NCBI GenBank assembly: GCA_002483365.1 | Contig: DLHT01000017.1 | Coordinates: forward strand, 221,270 to 285,269 | Reading direction: 5' to 3' | Length of the DNA stretch: 64,000 nucleotides | From: Cellvibrio sp. UBA7661 | GTDB lineage: Bacteria > Pseudomonadota > Gammaproteobacteria > Pseudomonadales > Cellvibrionaceae | In this document: positions 16,890-27,105 of the stretch, piece by piece | Layout of the letters: every line of letters starts with the position of its first letter | Position numbering within the stretch: position 1 is the stretch's first letter | Made by a program: the position numbers and the translations under genes | The notes under the pieces: model-generated | The model's database searches: none | What the model was told of the DNA's origin: nothing | What the model saw: the letters and a program-made list of their open reading frames with translations, nothing else

Positions 16890-18722
16890 ATGAAACGCAT
16901 GGTTCTACTTGCCTTTTCTTTTTGTACTGGTGTTGTGTTAACACTTATGGCGACACAAGGAACATTTCGTGACTTGCGATTTGCGTTTTCTCCCGTTCTT
17001 AATTTTGCAGATGGAGCAACCTATGTTGGCGACCTCAACACACAAGGTCAGTTGGAGGGGCAAGGTCGCATGCGTTGGAGTAATGGCGATGAATACGATG
17101 GGGAGTTTTTAGCGGAACTGATGCACGGTAAGGGCACATTCACATCTGTGTATTCAGGCTCGTACACGGGAAATTATGTGCGCGGGCAAATGGAAGGGCG
17201 CGGTGTACTGACCTATCCAGATGGTAGCCGCTATGAAGGTGAGTTCGTTGCAAATCAATTTCATGGTAATGGTGTTCTTACATATCCTCGTGGTGACAGA
17301 TATGAGGGTGAATTCGAAAAAAATAAAATGCATGGGCGTGGCAAGTGGTTGTTTGCGGATAAATCTTTTTATATCGGTCAGGTAGCTGAAGGTATTATTC
17401 AGGGTAAGGGTGAGTTAACACGTGTTACCGGCGAGAAGTATACAGGGACTTTTTTTGCGGGAAAAATGCATGGCCAAGGCGTTTTTAATGATGGACAGGG
17501 AAACCAATATAGCGGCGATTTTGTAGCGGATAATTTTACCGGTTCAGGTGCTTACACTAGCAATGATGGCTTTACGTATGTCGGTGAATTCAAAAACTGG
17601 CTGCTTAATGGTAAGGGAATACAAACTGATACAACAGGTAATCACTGGGAAGGAGAATATCAAGACGGGCAGTTGGAAGGTAATGGCAGCTATAGCGAAA
17701 AAAATGGTGAGCGATATACAGGTGAATTTCAAAGTGGAAAATATAATGGACAAGGAAAATTAATTGCCAGTAACGGTGATATTTATGAAGGTGGGTTTGC
17801 TTACGGAAGAAAACATGGGAAAGGCACATTGATTTATCAAACTCCGATTGATGGTATTGGTCGAATTGATGGGCGTTGGGAATATGATCGATTAGTGGAT
17901 GGTGGCGATACAGTTAAAATTTTTACTCCAGAAGAGGTAGCTGAGTATGCTCTTTATAAAGAAGCTAATGAACTGGAGCTGGTACTGAATTCATTGCAGG
18001 TATCTAACCCAAATAAAATCGAATTATATAGTTTAGTTGTTGCAGGTTATGGTCTGGAGGAAGTGTTTCGTCGCGAAAGTAAGATAATTGAAAATTTATT
18101 CAGCGCTCAATACGAAAATCGTGCAACAGCTATTTACCTGGCCAATAGTCAACGTTCATTAAATGAAAGACCGATGGCAACATTAACGAGTATTAGTGCA
18201 TCTATTTCCCGTATTGCCGAACGCATGGATAAAGATAATGATATTTTTTTCTTGTATATCACTAGCCATGGTTCCAAAAATAAAAAAATTTCACTTCATC
18301 ACAATGGATTGGAACTGGCTGACATCGATTCGAAATGGTTGGCTGGCCAGTTGAAAGCAAGCGGAATCAAGCATCGTGTAGTAGTGCTTTCCGCTTGCTA
18401 TTCAGGAGGATTTATCGATGATCTGAAAGATGAAAATTCGCTCATCATGACTGCTGCGTCAGCAGATAAGACTTCTTTTGGTTGTGCGGACGATAGTCGG
18501 TCCACATATTTCGGGCGAGCATATTTTCAAGAATCCCTTAAGCCTGGAATTGATTTTGAGCAAGCTTTTTATCAGGCTAAATCCTTGGTTGAATCTTGGG
18601 AGAAAGAACAAAAAATAATCGCATCCGAGCCGCAAATCGTACCCAATCCGAATGTTCTTGCTCAGGTAAAACTGTGGCAGCAGGGGTTGGGTGCTCCTGT
18701 TTCTATCGATTTAAAACCCTAA
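16890..18722 (+). CDS. MORN-repeat protein fused to a C13 (legumain/caspase-like) peptidase domain
   Basis: After an N-terminal hydrophobic anchor or signal (MKRMVLLAFSFCTGVVLTL) come about twelve MORN repeats, with period near 23 residues and pattern YxGEFxxGxxHGxG, over roughly residues 40-320. A C-terminal peptidase C13-like domain follows. Its His/Cys dyad is visible as YITSHGSKN (His near residue 460) and LSACYSGGF (Cys near residue 503). MORN repeats commonly bind membranes or act as a rigid spacer; C13 enzymes cleave after Asn or Asp. The ATG at 16890 is preferred because it places the hydrophobic segment at the N-terminus; the frame is open from 16866. No obvious operon partner. Confidence 0.8.
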   Translation: MKRMVLLAFSFCTGVVLTLMATQGTFRDLRFAFSPVLNFADGATYVGDLNTQGQLEGQGRMRWSNGDEYDGEFLAELMHGKGTFTSVYSGSYTGNYVRGQMEGRGVLTYPDGSRYEGEFVANQFHGNGVLTYPRGDRYEGEFEKNKMHGRGKWLFADKSFYIGQVAEGIIQGKGELTRVTGEKYTGTFFAGKMHGQGVFNDGQGNQYSGDFVADNFTGSGAYTSNDGFTYVGEFKNWLLNGKGIQTDTTGNHWEGEYQDGQLEGNGSYSEKNGERYTGEFQSGKYNGQGKLIASNGDIYEGGFAYGRKHGKGTLIYQTPIDGIGRIDGRWEYDRLVDGGDTVKIFTPEEVAEYALYKEANELELVLNSLQVSNPNKIELYSLVVAGYGLEEVFRRESKIIENLFSAQYENRATAIYLANSQRSLNERPMATLTSISASISRIAERMDKDNDIFFLYITSHGSKNKKISLHHNGLELADIDSKWLAGQLKASGIKHRVVVLSACYSGGFIDDLKDENSLIMTAASADKTSFGCADDSRSTYFGRAYFQESLKPGIDFEQAFYQAKSLVESWEKEQKIIASEPQIVPNPNVLAQVKLWQQGLGAPVSIDLKP

Positions 18723-18812
18723 TTGTCACTATAGCTTTGTGGTTCTAGAGACAGGGCTGTAACTGGCAGTGTAAGATACTGCCCCCGGCTGAACTAACCG
18801 CGACTTAATATC

Positions 18813-19007
18813 ATGATCGATAAAAAACTACTGAGCATTCTGGTGTGTCCGGTCAGCAAGAGTGAGCTGGATTATCGCCCTGAACAACAGGAATTGGTGT
18901 GTTGGGAAAGTGGTTTGGCTTACCCGATTCGCGACGGCATCCCAGTGATGCTTGAGCATGAAGCGCGCAAGCTAAGCGCGGAAGAACTGGAACAGCATCA
19001 CGCCTGA
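18813..19007 (+). CDS. Trm112/YcaR family small protein
   Basis: A 64-residue protein of the UPF0434/Trm112p-like family. It starts MIDKKLLSILVCP and has the conserved GLAYPIRDGIPVMLEHEAR block. In many proteobacteria this gene lies beside kdsB or lpxK; here it precedes alaS by 36 bases. The zinc-knuckle cysteines are incomplete (CPVSK rather than CPxC), as also occurs in pseudomonad members. Its role in these bacteria is not settled. Confidence 0.85.
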   Translation: MIDKKLLSILVCPVSKSELDYRPEQQELVCWESGLAYPIRDGIPVMLEHEARKLSAEELEQHHA

Positions 19008-19043
19008 GGGCGGATACCCAAGATTCGAAGACGAGTTGAATAA

Positions 19044-21674
19044 ATGATGAAAAGCGCTGAAATTCGCGATGCTTTTTTAAAGTATTTTGAGAGCAAAGGG
19101 CACACCATTGTGCCTAGCAGCTCACTTATTCCCGGCAATGATCCTACTTTGCTATTTACCAATGCGGGCATGAATCAGTTCAAAGATTGCTTTTTAGGTG
19201 CGGATAAGCGTTCTTATAACCGTGCTGTCAGCTCCCAGCGTTGTGTCCGGGCCGGTGGTAAACACAATGATTTGGAAAATGTGGGATATACCGCGCGTCA
19301 TCATACTTTCTTTGAAATGCTGGGCAATTTTAGCTTTGGCGACTACTTCAAGCACGATGCTATCCATTTCGCGTGGGAGTTTTTGACGTCCCAAGACTGG
19401 CTTGCTATCCCTACAGAAAAACTGTGGGTAACTGTCTATGCATCAGATGACGAAGCCTACGATATATGGAACAAAGAGGTCGGTGTTCCTGCCGAGCGCA
19501 TTATCCGTATTGGTGATAACAAAGGTGCACCCTACGCATCAGATAACTTTTGGGCCATGGGCGATACAGGTCCTTGTGGACCCTGCACTGAAATTTTCTA
19601 TGACCACGGCGCTGATATTTGGGGTGGGCCACCGGGGTCGCCAGAAGAAGATGGCGATCGTTACATCGAAATCTGGAATAACGTATTCATGCAGTTCAAT
19701 CGTACAGCTGATGGTGTTTTACACCCTTTGCCTGCACCTTCTGTCGATACTGGTATGGGATTAGAGCGCATTTCTGCGGTTATGCAGCATGTTCATTCCA
19801 ACTATGAAATTGACCTGTTCCAACATTTGTTGAGCGCAGCGGCTGATGCTACGGGTAACCACGATATGGAAAACAAATCACTGCGAGTGATTGCTGACCA
19901 TATTCGCTCCTGTTCTTTCCTCATAAGTGACGGTGTTTTGCCTTCCAACGAGGGGCGTGGTTATGTGCTGCGTCGTATTATTCGTCGCGCAATTCGCCAT
20001 GGTAATCAGCTGGGGCAAAAACAACCTTTCTTCCACAAGCTGGTGAAAGCGTTGGCCGAAGTGATGGGGGATGCTTATCCCGAGTTGCATAAGAATCAGG
20101 CGCATATCGAGAAGGTTTTGCTGCAGGAAGAAGAGCAGTTTGAAAAGACGCTCGATAAAGGTATTGCTGTTCTTGAAGATGCGTTGAGCAAAATTTCCGG
20201 CACTGAAATCCCGGGAAAAGTGGTTTTCACCCTTTATGACACCTATGGCTTCCCTGTTGATTTGACTGCAGACATTGCGCGTGAGCGCGGTTTGACGATC
20301 GATCAGGATGGCTATGATGCCGCAATGGCCGAGCAGCGTGCCAGAGCGCGTGCCGCTGGTAGCTTTAAAGTTGATTACTCAGCGGCCGGACTTGATTTGC
20401 CAGCGAGTGAATTCCTTGGTTATAGCTCTCTTGCCGAGTCAGGCAAAGTGCTCGCTTTACTTAAAGATGGCAAAAAAGTAGATCGTCTTGTAGAGGGCGA
20501 GGATGGAGCTGTTGCTCTTGATCGAACCCCTTTCTATGCAGAGTCAGGCGGTCAGGCGGGTGACTGCGGCTATCTTGAACTGGGTGGTAATCGTGTAGAA
20601 GTGCGGGACTGTCAGAAGCAAGGGGTATCTAATCTACATATTGTGCGCGTTCTTCAAGGGGCAATCTCTGTTGGTGATACTTTTTCTGCGAAAGTAGATG
20701 CGGGTGTGCGTCAAGCGACGGCTCTCAATCATTCTGCAACCCATTTAATGCATGCTGCTCTGCGCAAAATATTGGGAGAGCATGTTACCCAGAAAGGCTC
20801 TTTAGTTGATTCGGAGCGTTTACGTTTTGATTTTTCTCATTTCGAAGCCGTCTCTGCTGAACAATTGAAGGCAATAGAAACACTGGTCAATGATCAAATT
20901 CGTGCGAACTCTGTTGTTGCGACTGAGTTATGCAATATGGATGAAGCTAAAGCCAAAGGCGCTATGGCTTTGTTCGGCGAAAAATACGGCGATACCGTTC
21001 GGGTACTGACCATGGGAGATGGATTTTCGGTTGAATTATGCGGTGGTACTCATGTTAAGCGTACCGGAGACATTGGGTTGTTCCGGATTGTTTCTGAGTC
21101 GGGTGTTGCAGCAGGTGTGAGGCGTATAGAAGCGATAACAGGAGTTAAGGCGCTTGAGCAATTTGATTATGTAGAGTCATTGCTTGATGCGGCAGGTCGT
21201 AGCCTTAAAGCAAATCGCGATTCATTGATCGAAAAATTGGATGCATTGGTTATTCAGAACCGCAAATTGGAAAAAGATCTTGCAGCGTTAAAAACAAAAT
21301 TGGCAACTGCCGGGAGCGGCGATGTCCTGTCGCAAGCTATTGATCTGGCGGGAATCAAAGTGTTGGCCTTGAATTTGGAGGGGGCAGACGCCAAGTCTCT
21401 GCGTGAGACAGTGGATCAATTTAAAAATAAGTTGGGCTCGGCAGTAGTGTTATTGGCAGCAGTCGAGGATGAAAAGGTTGCTTTGGTCGCAGGCGTCACC
21501 CAGGATGTCACAGGTAAGATCAAGGCTGGCGATTTGATGGGGTATGTTGCGGGGCAGCTGGGCGGTAAAGGCGGTGGCCGTCCTGATATGGCTCAAGGTG
21601 GTGGTACCAACATCCTTGCCTTGGATGACGCACTTGCCTCTGTTGTACCTTGGGTAAAAAATCAGCTTGGCTGA
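19044..21674 (+). CDS. alaS: Alanine-tRNA ligase
   Basis: AlaRS charges tRNA-Ala and edits mischarged Ser and Gly. All parts are in place over 876 residues: the class II catalytic domain (FESKGHTIVPSSSL, FTNAGMNQFKD, HHTFFEMLGNFSFGDYFK), the editing domain with NHSATHLMHAALR, the zinc motif CGGTHVKRTGDIG, and the C-terminal coiled coil and C-Ala domain ending GGRPDMAQGGG. Start ATG at 19044, with an alternative ATG one codon later. The following gene order lysC-csrA-tRNA-Ser is the one seen in pseudomonads. Confidence 0.97.
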   Translation: MMKSAEIRDAFLKYFESKGHTIVPSSSLIPGNDPTLLFTNAGMNQFKDCFLGADKRSYNRAVSSQRCVRAGGKHNDLENVGYTARHHTFFEMLGNFSFGDYFKHDAIHFAWEFLTSQDWLAIPTEKLWVTVYASDDEAYDIWNKEVGVPAERIIRIGDNKGAPYASDNFWAMGDTGPCGPCTEIFYDHGADIWGGPPGSPEEDGDRYIEIWNNVFMQFNRTADGVLHPLPAPSVDTGMGLERISAVMQHVHSNYEIDLFQHLLSAAADATGNHDMENKSLRVIADHIRSCSFLISDGVLPSNEGRGYVLRRIIRRAIRHGNQLGQKQPFFHKLVKALAEVMGDAYPELHKNQAHIEKVLLQEEEQFEKTLDKGIAVLEDALSKISGTEIPGKVVFTLYDTYGFPVDLTADIARERGLTIDQDGYDAAMAEQRARARAAGSFKVDYSAAGLDLPASEFLGYSSLAESGKVLALLKDGKKVDRLVEGEDGAVALDRTPFYAESGGQAGDCGYLELGGNRVEVRDCQKQGVSNLHIVRVLQGAISVGDTFSAKVDAGVRQATALNHSATHLMHAALRKILGEHVTQKGSLVDSERLRFDFSHFEAVSAEQLKAIETLVNDQIRANSVVATELCNMDEAKAKGAMALFGEKYGDTVRVLTMGDGFSVELCGGTHVKRTGDIGLFRIVSESGVAAGVRRIEAITGVKALEQFDYVESLLDAAGRSLKANRDSLIEKLDALVIQNRKLEKDLAALKTKLATAGSGDVLSQAIDLAGIKVLALNLEGADAKSLRETVDQFKNKLGSAVVLLAAVEDEKVALVAGVTQDVTGKIKAGDLMGYVAGQLGGKGGGRPDMAQGGGTNILALDDALASVVPWVKNQLG

Positions 21675-21827
21675 CAAGCTATTAATGAGAGCGAAAGCAT
21701 GATTAATCTGCTTTTTGTCACCTGCTTGGGTTAACTTTTTTTGCGATCTGGTGTTTAATTGACGCCTTTTTGTGATCTGGTTAGTAAGTGTTGGCACTTT
21801 TTATTACATATAGAAGGATAGGCTGGA

Positions 21828-23075
21828 ATGAGCTTATTGGTTCAAAAATACGGTGGTACCTCAGTCGGTTCGATTGAGCGAATAGAGCAAGTTGCCGATA
21901 AGGTGGCCAGTTTTCGTGCCCAAGGGCACGATATGGTAGTTGTGCTATCTGCAATGAGTGGCGAGACCAATAGATTGATTGGCTTAGCCCAACAGATCCA
22001 GACAACTCCAGATCTACGTGAACTTGATGTTCTGGTGTCTACTGGCGAGCAAGTCACTATTGCATTGCTGTGTATGGCTCTGAAGAAGCGCGGTGTTGAT
22101 GCGCGTTCTTATACGGGTGGCCAAGTACGCATTTTAACTGACAATTCCTACACCAAAGCTCGTATTCAGTCGATTGATGAAGCGAATATGCGTGCTGACC
22201 TTAATGCGGGTCGTGTTGTCGTCGTTGCTGGATTCCAAGGTGTTGATGAACAAGGCAATATCACAACACTTGGCCGTGGCGGCTCAGATACTACGGGCGT
22301 TGCGCTCGCGGCTGCACTTAAAGCTGATGAATGTCAGATCTATACTGATGTAGATGGCGTATATACCACCGATCCGCGTGTTTGTGAGCGCGCACGTCGA
22401 CTGGAAAAAATTACCTTTGAAGAAATGCTGGAGATGGCTAGTCAGGGCTCTAAAGTTCTGCAAATCCGCTCTGTAGAATTTGCTGGTAAATATAAGGTGC
22501 CTCTGCGTGTGTTACACAGTTTCAAAGAAGGCCCTGGAACCCTGATTACCCTCGACGAGGAAGATTTAACTATGGAACAACCTATTGTTTCCGGTATTGC
22601 ATTTAACCGCGATGAAGCCAAAGTCACCGTTGCTGGTGTACCTGATACCCCTGGCGTAGCTGCAAAAATATTGGCTCCAATTGGCGCAGCCAATATAGAA
22701 GTTGATGTTATTGTGCAAAACGTGTCAGCTGATGGCACTACTGACCTGACATTTACTGTTCACAAAAATGATATGAGCAAAGCTGTTGCCGTGTTGCAAG
22801 CGGTAGCACAGGAGATCGGTGCGCGCGAAGTGCGTAGCGATGATAAGGTAGCTAAAGTATCTATCGTGGGTGTTGGTATGCGCTCCCATGCAGGTGTTGC
22901 ATCACGTATGTTCACTGCGTTGGCAGAAGATCGTATCAATATTCAAATGATCACCACTTCAGAAATTAAAATTTCGGTGATTATTGATGAGCGTTACTTG
23001 GAGTTGGCTGTGCGTAGTCTGCACACCGCTTTTGGTTTGGATGCCGAGCCGTCAGAAAGCCGTGTGAGGGGCTAG
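21828..23075 (+). CDS. lysC: Aspartokinase
   Basis: LysC phosphorylates aspartate, the first step to lysine, threonine and methionine. The kinase domain begins VQKYGGTSVGSIERIEQVA and includes STGEQVT and GRGGSDTTGVALAA. Two ACT regulatory domains lie in about residues 265-410, which makes feedback inhibition by amino acids likely. It is 415 residues, a monofunctional pseudomonad-type enzyme. No lysine riboswitch is evident in the 150 bases upstream. Confidence 0.95.
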   Translation: MSLLVQKYGGTSVGSIERIEQVADKVASFRAQGHDMVVVLSAMSGETNRLIGLAQQIQTTPDLRELDVLVSTGEQVTIALLCMALKKRGVDARSYTGGQVRILTDNSYTKARIQSIDEANMRADLNAGRVVVVAGFQGVDEQGNITTLGRGGSDTTGVALAAALKADECQIYTDVDGVYTTDPRVCERARRLEKITFEEMLEMASQGSKVLQIRSVEFAGKYKVPLRVLHSFKEGPGTLITLDEEDLTMEQPIVSGIAFNRDEAKVTVAGVPDTPGVAAKILAPIGAANIEVDVIVQNVSADGTTDLTFTVHKNDMSKAVAVLQAVAQEIGAREVRSDDKVAKVSIVGVGMRSHAGVASRMFTALAEDRINIQMITTSEIKISVIIDERYLELAVRSLHTAFGLDAEPSESRVRG

Positions 23076-23294
23076 GTTTTCTAGAAGTGCGGTTTAGTTA
23101 AGGTGTTTGAGCTGCATTGCTGTCTATAACGTAAATAGATAGAAAAATGCTGGAGGTTTCTTCCCTTTCGTGAAAAGTAGACGATACTTAAACCAGACAT
23201 TCAGTTGTCAGGAAACGACAAGGGGCTATTGGGGGTCGATGGTGGCAAGGGGTGTCTAGTCGTACTCTTACAGGATGAGTGAAGGAGATTAAAG

Positions 23295-23486
23295 ATGTTA
23301 ATTTTGACTCGCCGTATTGGCGAAACCTTGATGGTAGGTGACGAGGTGACTGTTACCGTATTAGGCGTAAAAGGCAACCAGGTTCGTATAGGTGTCAATG
23401 CTCCTAAAGATATTGCTGTGCACCGCGAAGAGATTTATCAGCGTATCCAACGCGAAAAGCAGAATCAGGAAGAACAAGACAATTAA
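23295..23486 (+). CDS. csrA: Carbon storage regulator CsrA/RsmA
   Basis: A 63-residue RNA-binding protein with the canonical start MLILTRRIGETLMVGDEV, the GVKGNQVRIGVNAP core and the VHREEIYQRI segment that forms the RNA-binding edge. CsrA dimers block ribosome binding at GGA-containing leaders. The gene has its own ribosome site (AAGGAG) and a 220-base upstream region. An 11-bp hairpin follows. Confidence 0.96.
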   Translation: MLILTRRIGETLMVGDEVTVTVLGVKGNQVRIGVNAPKDIAVHREEIYQRIQREKQNQEEQDN

Positions 23487-23521
23487 TTTAGTTAAACGTT
23501 TTGTTGTTCAATGCTTTTCAA

Positions 23522-23556
23522 CTACGCGGCGATATGAGCAGTCATTCGCCGCGTAG
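23522..23556 (+). terminator. Hairpin downstream of csrA
   Basis: A perfect 11-bp stem, CTACGCGGCGA and TCGCCGCGTAG, encloses a 13-base loop. There is no T-run directly after it, so it is either a factor-dependent stop or a transcript-stabilising hairpin. Confidence 0.5.
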
Positions 23557-23729
23557 GCGTTTATGGCGATCACTTTTTGTTAAATGTTTTTCCAAGTGTA
23601 TGCAAAATATGCAACATTAAAATAATTGCCATTTTATTCCCTAAATTTATCTTCAAGACTTTGATTTTTAGAGAATTATGGTATTATGCCGCACCTGTTG
23701 AAGCGGAGCTTATTTGTTTCAACAGATGT

Positions 23730-23820
23730 GGAGAAGTGGCCGAGTGGCCGAAGGCACTCCCCTGCTAAGGGAGCATACCTCAAAAGGGTATCGGGGGTTC
23801 GACTCCCCCCTTCTCCGCCA
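23730..23820 (+). tRNA. tRNA-Ser (anticodon GCU)
   Basis: A 91-base class II tRNA with encoded CCA. The acceptor GGAGAAG pairs with CTTCTCC, the anticodon loop CTGCTAA gives GCU, the long variable arm (ATACCTCAAAAGGGTAT) is typical of serine tRNAs, and the T loop is GTTCGAC. A TATTAT box about 45 bases upstream may be its -10. Position after csrA is conserved in pseudomonads. Confidence 0.97.
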
Positions 23821-23832
23821 TTGATTTTAAAT

Positions 23833-23864
23833 AAAAAAGCCCAATCGAAAGATTGGGCTTTTTT
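23833..23864 (+). terminator. Terminator after tRNA-Ser
   Basis: The stem AAAAAAGCCCAATC / GATTGGGCTTTTTT with a GAAA tetraloop is followed by further Ts. It closes the tRNA transcript. Confidence 0.95.
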
Positions 23865-23963
23865 ATTTTTTTATTGGTACAAAATTTATTTATATCTTGT
23901 TGTAAGTTGATGGTGCTAATTGCAGCGATACTCAGCGCGCTTTATACGAATAAAAAACTTCAA

Positions 23964-23997
23964 TAAAAAAAGCCGATGTTTTCACATCGGCTTTTTT
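23964..23997. terminator. Bidirectional terminator at the 3' end of valS
   Basis: The stem AAAAAAAGCCGATGT / ACATCGGCTTTTTT with loop TTTC has A and T tracts on both sides, so it can end valS on the minus strand and any read-through from the tRNA on the plus strand. Confidence 0.9.
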
Positions 23998-24018
23998 GTG
24001 AGTCGCAAATAATAAATA

Positions 24019-26877
24019 TTATAGTGCGCTGATTTTTTGTATTTGCTCACGCAATTTTTCTACAGCAATTTTGTTTTCAGCAACACGATTGCGTTCATTT
24101 GCAACAACTTCTGCAGGTGCCTTTTCAACAAACGCTGCGTTAGCCAGTTTAGTTTCGGTGCGGTCAATATCCTGCTGTAATTTTGTACTTTCTTTTGTCA
24201 ATCGTGCGATTTCAGCATCTTTATCGATGATTCCTGCCATAGGAACAAGAATTTCCATTTGCCCCACAAGTGCAGTCGCAGACATGGGTTCTGCATCACC
24301 GGCATTTAACCAGGTAACACTTTCAAGAGAGGCAAGCTTCTTGAGGAATTGTTGGTTTTCTTGCAATCGCTTCTGATCATCTGTGCTTCCATTTTTAAAC
24401 AGTACATTCAGATCCTTCGCTGGAGATATGTTCATCTCACCGCGAATATTGCGCACACCCAAAATCACTGATTGCAGCCACTCAACATCTTTCAGTGCTT
24501 GTTGATCAATTTTACTTTCATCGGCTACAGGGTAGTTGGCTTGCATAATAGTTTCGCCAGTTGCGCCTGCGAGCGGTTTGATTTTTTGCCAGATTTCTTC
24601 AGTGATAAATGGCATTAACGGATGAGTTAAACGCAAAATAGTTTCGAGTACGCGAATCAATGTACGGCGAGTACCTTTTTTGCGCGCATCACTACCTTCG
24701 GATTTATCAAACAAAATTGGCTTGGATAGTTCCAAATACCAGTCGCAGTATTCGTTCCAAATAAACTCATAAATTGCTTGGGTTGCCAAATCCAAACGAT
24801 AGGTATCAAGTGCTTCTGCAACAGCTTTTTCAGCTAATTGCAGTTTGCTGATAATCCAGCGATCGGCAACCGACAATTCGTAATCAGTTGAGCCATCTTG
24901 CGCGCAATCTTGATCTTCGCATTGCATTAATACATAGCGAGTCGCATTCCAGATTTTGTTGCAGAAATTTCTGTAACCTTCTACGCGGCCCATATCGAAT
25001 TTGATATCGCGACCAGTTGATGCCAGTGAGCAGAAGGTAAAGCGCAGCGCATCGGTCCCATAGGCTTGAATGCCTTCAGGAAACTCTTTGCGAGTTTGCT
25101 TTTCGATTTTTGCAGCATCTTTTGGATTCATTAATCCTGTGGTGCGTTTTTGTACCAATGTTTCCAAATCGATACCGTCAATAATGTCGAGTGGATCGAG
25201 CACATTTCCTTTTGATTTTGACATTTTTTGGCCTTGGCTATCGCGTACCAAACCATGCACATAAACCGTTTTGAACGGAATTTGCGGTGTGCCATCTTCA
25301 TGCTTCACCAAATGCATGGTGAGCATAATCATACGCGCAACCCAGAAGAAAATAATGTCGAAGCCGGTTACCAACAAATCGGTTGGATGGAATTTTTTCA
25401 GGAATTCAGTTTGCTCTGGCCAACCGAGTGTTGAGAAGGTCCACAGGCCGGAACTGAACCAGGTATCCAACACATCTTCGTCTTGATTCAAAGCGACATC
25501 GGCAGCGAGATTATATTTACTGCGCACTTCTGCTTCATTGCGGCCCACGTACACTTTACCGCTTGCGTCATACCATGCAGGAATACGATGTCCCCACCAC
25601 AATTGACGGCTGATACACCAATCCTGAATATCGCGCATCCAAGAGAAGTACATGTTTTCATATTGCTTTGGTACGAATTGGATACGACCGTCTTCAACTG
25701 CTGCGATTGCGGGTTCAGCTAATGGCTTGGTACTTACATACCACTGGTCAGTCAACCATGGCTCGATAACTACACCTGAACGATCGCCGCGCGGTACTTT
25801 CAAGCCATGATCGTCGATTTTTTCGAGTAATTCCGCTGACTCGAAATCAGCAACAATGCGTTTGCGTGCTTCGTAGCGATCAAGTCCGGCGTATTGGGCG
25901 GGTAGGGTGCCGTCAAGTTGAGTATTTAGACTGCCGTCCAAATTAAAAATCTGTGCTGCTCCGAGAATGGCAGCATTTTTATCGAGCACATTGATTAGCG
26001 GTAAATTGTGGCGCTTGCCAACTTCATAGTCATTGAAATCATGCGCAGGTGTGATTTTTACACAGCCAGTACCAAATTCACGATCGACATAATCATCGGC
26101 GATGATGGGAATCAAACGATTGACCAGAGGGAGAAGCACATATTTCCCGATCAGCGATTTGTAGCGCTCGTCTTCAGGGTGTACCGCTACTGCGCTATCG
26201 CCCAACATCGTTTCGGGGCGCGTGGTGGCAACCACTAAATAATTTTTACCTTCTGCGGTCGTTGCTCCATCGGCTAGCGGATAACGCAGATTCCATAAGA
26301 AACCTTTTTCATCGTGGTTTTCCACTTCCAGATCAGAAATAGCGGTGTGTAATTTAGGATCCCAATTGACGAGGCGTTTGCCGCGATAAATCAATCCATC
26401 TTCATACAAACGGACAAAAGCTTCTTGCACAGCAGTTGAAAGGCCATCATCCATAGTGAAACGCTCGCGGCTCCAATCTACTGAGGAGCCCAAGCGGCGA
26501 ATCTGACGGGTAATAGTGCCGCCGGATTGTTCTTTCCATTCCCACACTTTCTCAAGAAATTTTTCACGGCCGAGATCGTGGCGGCTTATACCTTGTGCTG
26601 CTAGCTGGCGTTCAACCACCATTTGCGTTGCGATGCCCGCATGGTCAGTTCCCACTTGCCATAACGTTGTGTCGCCCTTCATCCGGCGATAACGAATAAC
26701 CGTATCCATCACCGCATTATTAAACCCGTGCCCCATATGCAGGCTGCCGGTAACGTTAGGTGGTGGGATCATCATGCTGTAAGGCGTACCGTCACCTGCA
26801 GGCTTGAAATAGCCCTTATCTTCCCAGGTTTGGTACCACTGGCGTTCAATAGCATGGGGTTCGTAGGTTTTTTCCAT
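24019..26877 (-). CDS. valS: Valine-tRNA ligase
   Basis: Class Ia synthetase for tRNA-Val, 952 residues. The HIGH-type motif is PPPNVTGSLHMGHGF, the KMSKS loop is GQKMSKSKGNVLDPLD, and the editing domain has TTRPETMLGD. The C-terminus carries the valine-enzyme coiled coil (about residues 885-950). It begins MEKTYEPHAIERQWY at 26877. In many gammaproteobacteria valS follows holC and pepA; here it stands alone on the minus strand between a terminator and a polysaccharide gene. Confidence 0.97.
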   Translation of the reverse strand: MEKTYEPHAIERQWYQTWEDKGYFKPAGDGTPYSMMIPPPNVTGSLHMGHGFNNAVMDTVIRYRRMKGDTTLWQVGTDHAGIATQMVVERQLAAQGISRHDLGREKFLEKVWEWKEQSGGTITRQIRRLGSSVDWSRERFTMDDGLSTAVQEAFVRLYEDGLIYRGKRLVNWDPKLHTAISDLEVENHDEKGFLWNLRYPLADGATTAEGKNYLVVATTRPETMLGDSAVAVHPEDERYKSLIGKYVLLPLVNRLIPIIADDYVDREFGTGCVKITPAHDFNDYEVGKRHNLPLINVLDKNAAILGAAQIFNLDGSLNTQLDGTLPAQYAGLDRYEARKRIVADFESAELLEKIDDHGLKVPRGDRSGVVIEPWLTDQWYVSTKPLAEPAIAAVEDGRIQFVPKQYENMYFSWMRDIQDWCISRQLWWGHRIPAWYDASGKVYVGRNEAEVRSKYNLAADVALNQDEDVLDTWFSSGLWTFSTLGWPEQTEFLKKFHPTDLLVTGFDIIFFWVARMIMLTMHLVKHEDGTPQIPFKTVYVHGLVRDSQGQKMSKSKGNVLDPLDIIDGIDLETLVQKRTTGLMNPKDAAKIEKQTRKEFPEGIQAYGTDALRFTFCSLASTGRDIKFDMGRVEGYRNFCNKIWNATRYVLMQCEDQDCAQDGSTDYELSVADRWIISKLQLAEKAVAEALDTYRLDLATQAIYEFIWNEYCDWYLELSKPILFDKSEGSDARKKGTRRTLIRVLETILRLTHPLMPFITEEIWQKIKPLAGATGETIMQANYPVADESKIDQQALKDVEWLQSVILGVRNIRGEMNISPAKDLNVLFKNGSTDDQKRLQENQQFLKKLASLESVTWLNAGDAEPMSATALVGQMEILVPMAGIIDKDAEIARLTKESTKLQQDIDRTETKLANAAFVEKAPAEVVANERNRVAENKIAVEKLREQIQKISAL

Positions 26878-27105
26878 AGCGATAACAGGCTCTTTTTGGG
26901 CTTGGCGCTACGCCCGGAATATGGCCGGACGAGTGCGGGAATGGTCTAAAAATTGGGTTAGCGATTATACAGTCTGCGGCTGATATGGCCTAGGTTGGAT
27001 TGCCATTTGTTTCATTCGGTTAAGGGATTATTCCAGATGAAATGTTAAGATACAGGCCTGAACTTTAACGGTATCGTTTGGGTTGTTTAATTGTAGGATG
27101 TTGTA

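Noticed and set aside
21675..21827. Possible lysine riboswitch before lysC
   Set aside because: The gap is only ~150 bases and lacks the conserved multi-helix core; pseudomonad-type aspartokinases are controlled through ACT domains.
23577..23768. 63-codon frame entering tRNA-Ser
   Set aside because: It contains the tRNA 5' half and its likely promoter; no coding signature.
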